This document shows, piece after piece, positions 5,199 through 6,852 of a stretch of 6,852 nucleotides of DNA. Both the position numbers and the translations under genes were made by a program. Each line of letters starts with the position of its first letter. Positions within the stretch are counted from its first letter, which is position 1. Origin of the DNA: CAYHWW01 sp964360145 (GTDB lineage Bacteria; Bdellovibrionota; UBA1018; CAYHWW01); the NCBI GenBank assembly GCA_964360145.1, contig CAYHWW010000176.1, forward strand, positions 1 through 6,852, in the 5' to 3' direction. The notes under the pieces are model-generated. The model did not search any database. It worked only from the letters and a program-made list of their open reading frames with translations, and was not told where the DNA came from.

Positions 5199-5984
5199 AT
5201 GTTGACCCGCGTTAGAACCGCCCTTGCCGCCGCGCTCCTTGTTTCTCTGTCGCCTGGCTGCTCCAGCATGTCCCGCAATGAGGACCCCACCGCGACGAAC
5301 CGCTCGCCGCAGGAAATTTCTGATCTTTACACGGACCTCGCCACCAGCGCCCTCATCAATGATGACCTCCCGCGCGCCATCGAAAATCTGCGCACGGCAT
5401 TGAAATACAACAGTGATAACGCCGTAGCACACAATCATTTAGGTTTAGCATTGATCGGCATGGGCAAACGCGACGAGGCCCGCACCGAATATGAACGAGC
5501 CATCTCCATCAATCCAAAATATTCAGATGCCATGGTGAACCTGGGTACCTGGCATTTCGGCAAGAGTGATTTCATCACCGCACGCCACTACTACAGCAAG
5601 GCGCTGGATAACCTTGAATACAAGAGCCGCTACCTGCCCCTCACAAGCCTTGGCCACATCGACATTGTTCAGGGCCGCCGGGAAGAGGCGCGCAAGCATC
5701 TCTACGAAGCCTTGGCGGAAAACCCCGAGTATTGCCTGGCACATATGCTCCTGGGCCATCTTTACGACAAAGATGGCCGCTTCGACAAAGCCCGCGACGA
5801 GTTCAAACAGTCCATCAAAGGCGTCTGCGCCAAAAATAGCGAAGGCCAGTATCAGCTGGGCATGGTTTACATGAAGTTGAAGGACTACGGCGGCGCGCGG
5901 TCCCAGTTCACGCGAATTCTCGAATCTTTCCCCAGCACCAATATGGCGGATCTGGCCGGGGAACGAATGAAAGAAATTCCCTAA
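5199..5984 (+). CDS. TPR lipoprotein, PilW/PilF-like
   Basis: A 261-residue protein with an N-terminal lipoprotein signal: Arg4/Arg6, a hydrophobic core (8-17) and Cys21 in LSPGC, a slightly irregular lipobox with Leu at -4. About six tetratricopeptide repeats fill the rest, roughly at 41-72, 75-108, 109-141, 145-177, 179-210 and 214-246. The second, AHNHLGLALIGMGKRDEARTEY..., is the most canonical. PilW/PilF lipoproteins of this design sit in the outer membrane and help assemble the PilQ secretin of type IV pili. The gene lies 17 nt before rodZ, the order also known in gamma-proteobacteria (pilW-rodZ), which supports the assignment. TTG 5196 is an alternative start. TPR lipoproteins have other roles, so the exact job is inferred. 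Confidence 0.82.
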   Translation: MLTRVRTALAAALLVSLSPGCSSMSRNEDPTATNRSPQEISDLYTDLATSALINDDLPRAIENLRTALKYNSDNAVAHNHLGLALIGMGKRDEARTEYERAISINPKYSDAMVNLGTWHFGKSDFITARHYYSKALDNLEYKSRYLPLTSLGHIDIVQGRREEARKHLYEALAENPEYCLAHMLLGHLYDKDGRFDKARDEFKQSIKGVCAKNSEGQYQLGMVYMKLKDYGGARSQFTRILESFPSTNMADLAGERMKEIP

Positions 5985-6001
5985 GTCACCGACGGAGCTC
6001 C

Positions 6002-6852
6002 ATGGATACGGGCAACAAGCTTGGCGAATATCTGAGATCCGAACGGGAAAAGCGACAGATCACCATTGAGCAGGTCGCCTCGGCGACCAAGATCAACGTC
6101 AAGCTTTTGCATGCCCTGGAGTCAGACAACTACGATGCTTTGCCCGCCAAGCCCTTCGTGCGGGGATTCGTAGCCAATTACGCCCGCTATATCGGCCTGG
6201 ACCCGCGCATGATCGTGGAGCAGTTCGAGGGGTACCTCGAAATCCATGCGGGCAAAAAGTTCAAACGCCCCGACAACATGCCTCACATCTTCGTGGAGAA
6301 GGACACGTCCGTGGACCGCAGCCGCACCATGCTGGCTGGCATCATGGGCGCGTTCCTGATCATAGGCATAGTGGCCATCGTGTTAGTGAAGCCCTCCATA
6401 AACAAGCGCAGCCATGGACGCACAAAGGTCACCGAGATAGCCAACTCTCAAGTTTACACCGTGCCACTGCCAGCCTCAGAGGGCTCCGTGACCGTCGTCA
6501 CGGCACCCATGAAAGCTGCGGCACCCGCTCCCGCATACTCAGCCCCAGCACCTACGCCCGCCATTGTGACCCCCTCCCCCAAGGCCGTGGCGCTAGAAAA
6601 GCCCGCCATGGACCATGGCACCGTCCCCGCCATCCCGCTGGTTCTCGCCCCTGTCAGCGCAACACCGTCCCCCGCGATCCCGGTGCCCTCTCCAAGCCCG
6701 AAGCCCTCTCCGCTACCCAAGCCATCACCAAAAGCATCGCCCGCGCCGTCGCCAAGGCCCTCCGTGGCGGCTGACGGCAATGTGAAGCCCCCCCGCATCC
6801 CCGACAAAGAGGTACGCCATCTGCTTGTCGTGCGCGCCAAGGAAGACTCCTG
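6002..6852 (+). CDS. rodZ: RodZ cytoskeletal adaptor, 3' end cut by the window
   Basis: 283 complete codons plus the bases TG of the next; no stop in frame. Residues 7-68 form the RodZ-type helix-turn-helix (LGEYLRSEREKRQITIEQVA, then KINVKLLHALE and the hallmark KPFVRGFVANYARYIGLDP), which in the family binds MreB. One transmembrane helix follows at about 110-129, then a periplasmic linker very rich in Pro, Ser and Ala (about 169-258) with KPSP-type repeats at 230-250. The sequence ends in VRHLLVVRAKEDS, the usual opening of the C-terminal DUF4115 domain, where the next residue is normally Trp; the partial codon TG fits TGG. RodZ links MreB to the cell-wall elongation machinery and helps set rod shape. 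GGAG at 5994-5997 lies 4 nt before the ATG. Probably co-transcribed with the TPR lipoprotein gene. Confidence 0.9.
   Translation, partial: MDTGNKLGEYLRSEREKRQITIEQVASATKINVKLLHALESDNYDALPAKPFVRGFVANYARYIGLDPRMIVEQFEGYLEIHAGKKFKRPDNMPHIFVEKDTSVDRSRTMLAGIMGAFLIIGIVAIVLVKPSINKRSHGRTKVTEIANSQVYTVPLPASEGSVTVVTAPMKAAAPAPAYSAPAPTPAIVTPSPKAVALEKPAMDHGTVPAIPLVLAPVSATPSPAIPVPSPSPKPSPLPKPSPKASPAPSPRPSVAADGNVKPPRIPDKEVRHLLVVRAKEDS

Noticed and set aside
6454..6840. 128-residue minus-strand frame rich in Gly (GDGLGSGEG)
   Set aside because: It is the complement of the Pro/Ser-rich RodZ linker; the repeats come from the plus-strand gene.

Overview
The window looks like a chromosomal segment of a Gram-negative bacterium. 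Dense, high-GC housekeeping genes surround a small lower-GC accessory patch. The N-terminus of LepA, the lipoprotein-TPR gene followed by rodZ, and the style of the RlmD/TrmA-type methyltransferase suggest a member of the old delta-proteobacterial assemblage, for example a Bdellovibrionota/Oligoflexia-like lineage. This is a tentative inference from remembered family features, not a search result.

Left part, minus strand (1-1378): the first 62 codons of lepA (EF4) run off the left edge. Behind it lies about 195 bp without a gene, holding several inverted repeats. One is a 71-bp block with two near-identical hairpins exactly 50 bp apart and a third palindrome centred exactly midway. Next come a DUF6973-like protein of unknown function and, overlapping its start, a small four-helix membrane protein. 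The two are probably co-transcribed leftward. Sampled stretches of this pair have about 47-52% GC, against about 67-77% in nearby genes, which suggests acquisition.

Middle part, plus strand (1530-3791): a GNAT acetyltransferase, a short nucleotidyltransferase-fold protein, a small overlapping partner ORF and an RNA m5U methyltransferase are packed tightly with 4- to 32-nt overlaps and one 27-nt gap, so they probably form one operon. A divergent control region (1379-1529) with an 11-bp inverted repeat separates it from the leftward pair.

Right part, plus strand (3874-6852): a 421-residue exported protein carries the signature of a protein-kinase/aminoglycoside-kinase fold behind a clear signal peptide. 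It is followed by a PilW/PilF-like lipoprotein with about six TPRs, preceded by a TTGACA element and a strong Shine-Dalgarno. Last is rodZ, the membrane-anchored cytoskeletal adaptor, cut by the window edge just inside its C-terminal DUF4115 domain. The TPR-rodZ pair suggests a cell-envelope or pilus module.

The most unusual items are the exported kinase-like protein, the symmetric hairpin block, and the accessory membrane-protein/DUF6973 pair bracketed by ACTTCCG hairpins.
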